The notes under the pieces were generated by a model that was given only the letters and a program-made list of their open reading frames with translations, had not been told where the DNA came from and did not search any database. Of a stretch of 64,000 nucleotides of DNA, positions 62,658-64,000 are shown piece by piece. Made by a program: the position numbers and the translations under genes. The DNA is taken from positions 3,472,001 through 3,536,000 of the forward strand of contig BLLK01000022.1 in assembly GCA_021927905.1 (NCBI GenBank), in the 5' to 3' direction. Source of the stretch: Chaetoceros tenuissimus. Its lineage: Eukaryota > Bacillariophyta > Thalassiosirophyceae > Chaetocerotales > Chaetocerotaceae. The stretch's first letter is position 1, and each line of letters begins with the position of its first letter.

Positions 62658-64000
62658 TTATCGTCCTTCATGCTTCACTCGTACATTCCCTCGTTTGTCA
62701 AGATCTACTTTCACACCAAGGCGCTGGAGTTCTGGGGTGTCCAAAGTTTGTTGCGCTTCGAGCTCTTCAACAATCTTCTGATTCTTAAGGTTCCCTTCCA
62801 GTGTATTACGGATAGCTACAATCGCCCACTCGCGTAAAGTAAAACAGCCATATGCGAATGAAGTACAAGATAATAGAACATGCAAGCCATTTCGTTCTGC
62901 ACTCACTGCAGCTTTGGAAAACTGTGTATACTCTTGCACATTACCTTCACTATGCTTTGGCACTGGCACCGCAATGTGACGAATTTTGTCTTGATTCTCC
63001 TTGCATCGGTAGCATAAATTACCAATCAAACGTACAATGCTAGTAACAAGATGTTGATCCCCTTCATCTATTTTCAATTCTCGTGCGTTGATCCCCCGGT
63101 TTTCAATACCAAATAAATCCACAAGTCTTCCAAGCTCCTTGACTATATTTGAAAGAATATCAGTTGACTGACCAACTTCTTGTCGTATTCTTAAGCATTC
63201 TTTCTCGTCGTATCGAGTTCCACTACTCAAGCTGTTTGACAAAATATCCAATATAATGATGGATGCTTCTTTCATGACCACATATTCTCCATTATACCTT
63301 TGTTTATCTGTTGTCGTAGCTTTTGACATATTTAACTCATCTTGAAAATGGCAGTATGTTTTTGCGAGTAAAACACACGAAGTGGTGACATCGCTTGTAC
63401 TTGAACCGAGGACATGTGGAGTAGAATCAATCGTATCAGACCTGTGATATTCGTCCAATGCACTTCCAACACAATGTAGCAGAACAAGTTGTTCGGGAGT
63501 AATACTCACAGATCCATTTTCAGATATTGTTCCAAGAACATTATAAAGATGAGGAAACATACCATACGAACAAAATTTTTCAATGAGTCTCGATATCCAT
63601 TCCGTAGCATCATCGGAATGATCAGTCTCTTGCTTATCTTCATCATTTTCTTTTCCTTCTTGAATGACTTTTGACGGAAGCATGAACCGAACAAGATTAT
63701 TCACGAGAAGCTCATCCCTTGATATACATTTTATCTTTTCCATGGAGGCTATTGAAATCTCATCACCATTGGCTATTGCAGAGATGGAGTTGAAAAGTGC
63801 TGTGACGACTACAGCCAACACTGATCTATTCCCTGCACCACCTGTACTATGAACCATTTGCATCCATGTCACTACGAAATCCTTCTTGTCACTATTAATC
63901 TTTTTAGAAACTTGAAGTTTTTCAAGCATGATTTTGGCTGCATCTGTTTCAGATGGCGAAGGTTCGACATCATTCAAGATAATTTCAGCTGTAATGGGAT
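62658..64000 (-). CDS. ATXN10: Ataxin-10 family protein, 5' end outside the window
   Basis: Helical ARM-like protein. The C-terminus shows the ataxin-10 domain: TSIVRLIGNLCYRCKENQDK, LHVLLSCTSFAYGCFTLREW, AIVAIRNTLEGNLKNQKIVE. The frame stays open beyond 63977 with no convincing start. A possible acceptor (CCATTACAG) at about 63990 suggests an upstream exon off the window. About 440 residues are visible, close to the human length of 475. Human ATXN10 is linked to G-protein beta and cytokinesis; the role here is not shown. Confidence 0.85.
   Translation of the reverse strand, partial: PITAEIILNDVEPSPSETDAAKIMLEKLQVSKKINSDKKDFVVTWMQMVHSTGGAGNRSVLAVVVTALFNSISAIANGDEISIASMEKIKCISRDELLVNNLVRFMLPSKVIQEGKENDEDKQETDHSDDATEWISRLIEKFCSYGMFPHLYNVLGTISENGSVSITPEQLVLLHCVGSALDEYHRSDTIDSTPHVLGSSTSDVTTSCVLLAKTYCHFQDELNMSKATTTDKQRYNGEYVVMKEASIIILDILSNSLSSGTRYDEKECLRIRQEVGQSTDILSNIVKELGRLVDLFGIENRGINARELKIDEGDQHLVTSIVRLIGNLCYRCKENQDKIRHIAVPVPKHSEGNVQEYTQFSKAAVSAERNGLHVLLSCTSFAYGCFTLREWAIVAIRNTLEGNLKNQKIVEELEAQQTLDTPELQRLGVKVDLDKRGNVRVKHEGR

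Noticed and set aside
1-64000. tRNA, rRNA genes and CRISPR arrays
   Set aside because: No cloverleaf, rRNA block or regularly spaced repeat array was recognised by eye; a tRNAscan/Infernal run would be decisive.

Overview
This is a compact, AT-rich eukaryotic nuclear window that reads as a centric diatom. Short GT-AG introns (about 60-100 nt) interrupt small genes. Several N-termini look like bipartite plastid presequences: a signal peptide, then a Phe at the cleavage site (the diatom 'ASAFAP' logic). The gene content also fits: class II fructose-bisphosphate aldolases, a large BspA-type leucine-rich-repeat family, free-standing helicase-associated repeats and Ser/Pro-rich secreted proteins. 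The LRR proteins resemble, from memory, the expanded Chaetoceros family, so a Chaetoceros-like species is my inference.

Layout. 1-2.8 kb: a selenocysteine peroxiredoxin (minus) and an ARMT1/DUF89 phosphatase (plus). 3.0-6.8 kb: a piggyBac-like DNA transposon with perfect 29-bp terminal inverted repeats and an intact-looking transposase. 6.9-12.5 kb: an ARM-like MYND protein and a GT8-like type II membrane protein with a Cys-rich tail. 13-18.4 kb: a tandem cluster of small MYND genes (three long copies and one remnant). 19-26.3 kb: REV3, the catalytic subunit of DNA polymerase zeta, in 11 exons. 26.8-28.8 kb: a jacalin-like lectin and its frameshifted tandem copy. 29.2-32.1 kb: ELP2. 32.2-36.7 kb: a secreted PSD-repeat protein built from 12n-nt micro-exons and a secreted phosphodiesterase-kringle fusion. 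37.2-42.8 kb: an LRR protein, RPA2, a second selenocysteine peroxiredoxin, an F-box/LON-like protein and an ArfGAP-type zinc-finger protein. 43.5-47.9 kb: a membrane GNAT acetyltransferase with reading-frame breaks and a TM9SF nonaspanin. 48.1-50.5 kb: a 1.2-kb tandem duplication carrying LRR genes and a small protein with a histone-H3-tail-like segment. 50.9-57.4 kb: a novel secreted or plastid protein, a head-to-head pair of class II aldolases (one tail-anchored) and a CPBP protease fused to an EF-hand. 57.7-64 kb: a helicase-associated-repeat protein, a fatty acyl-CoA reductase divergent from an FAD oxidase, and the 3' part of an ataxin-10 homologue.

How the genes relate. Most are unconnected housekeeping or family-expansion genes. 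REV3 and RPA2 both serve DNA replication and repair. The two peroxiredoxins are paralogues in which an in-frame TGA replaces the peroxidatic cysteine. Each is followed by a matching SECIS hairpin, and their presequences point to plastid and mitochondrion. The two aldolases are close paralogues that share a 462-bp divergent promoter. Local tandem duplication is the dominant force here (MYND, jacalin, LRR/H3-mimic, PSD exons, the transposon 3' region). The strongest observations are the selenoprotein pair with SECIS elements and the H3-tail mimic.
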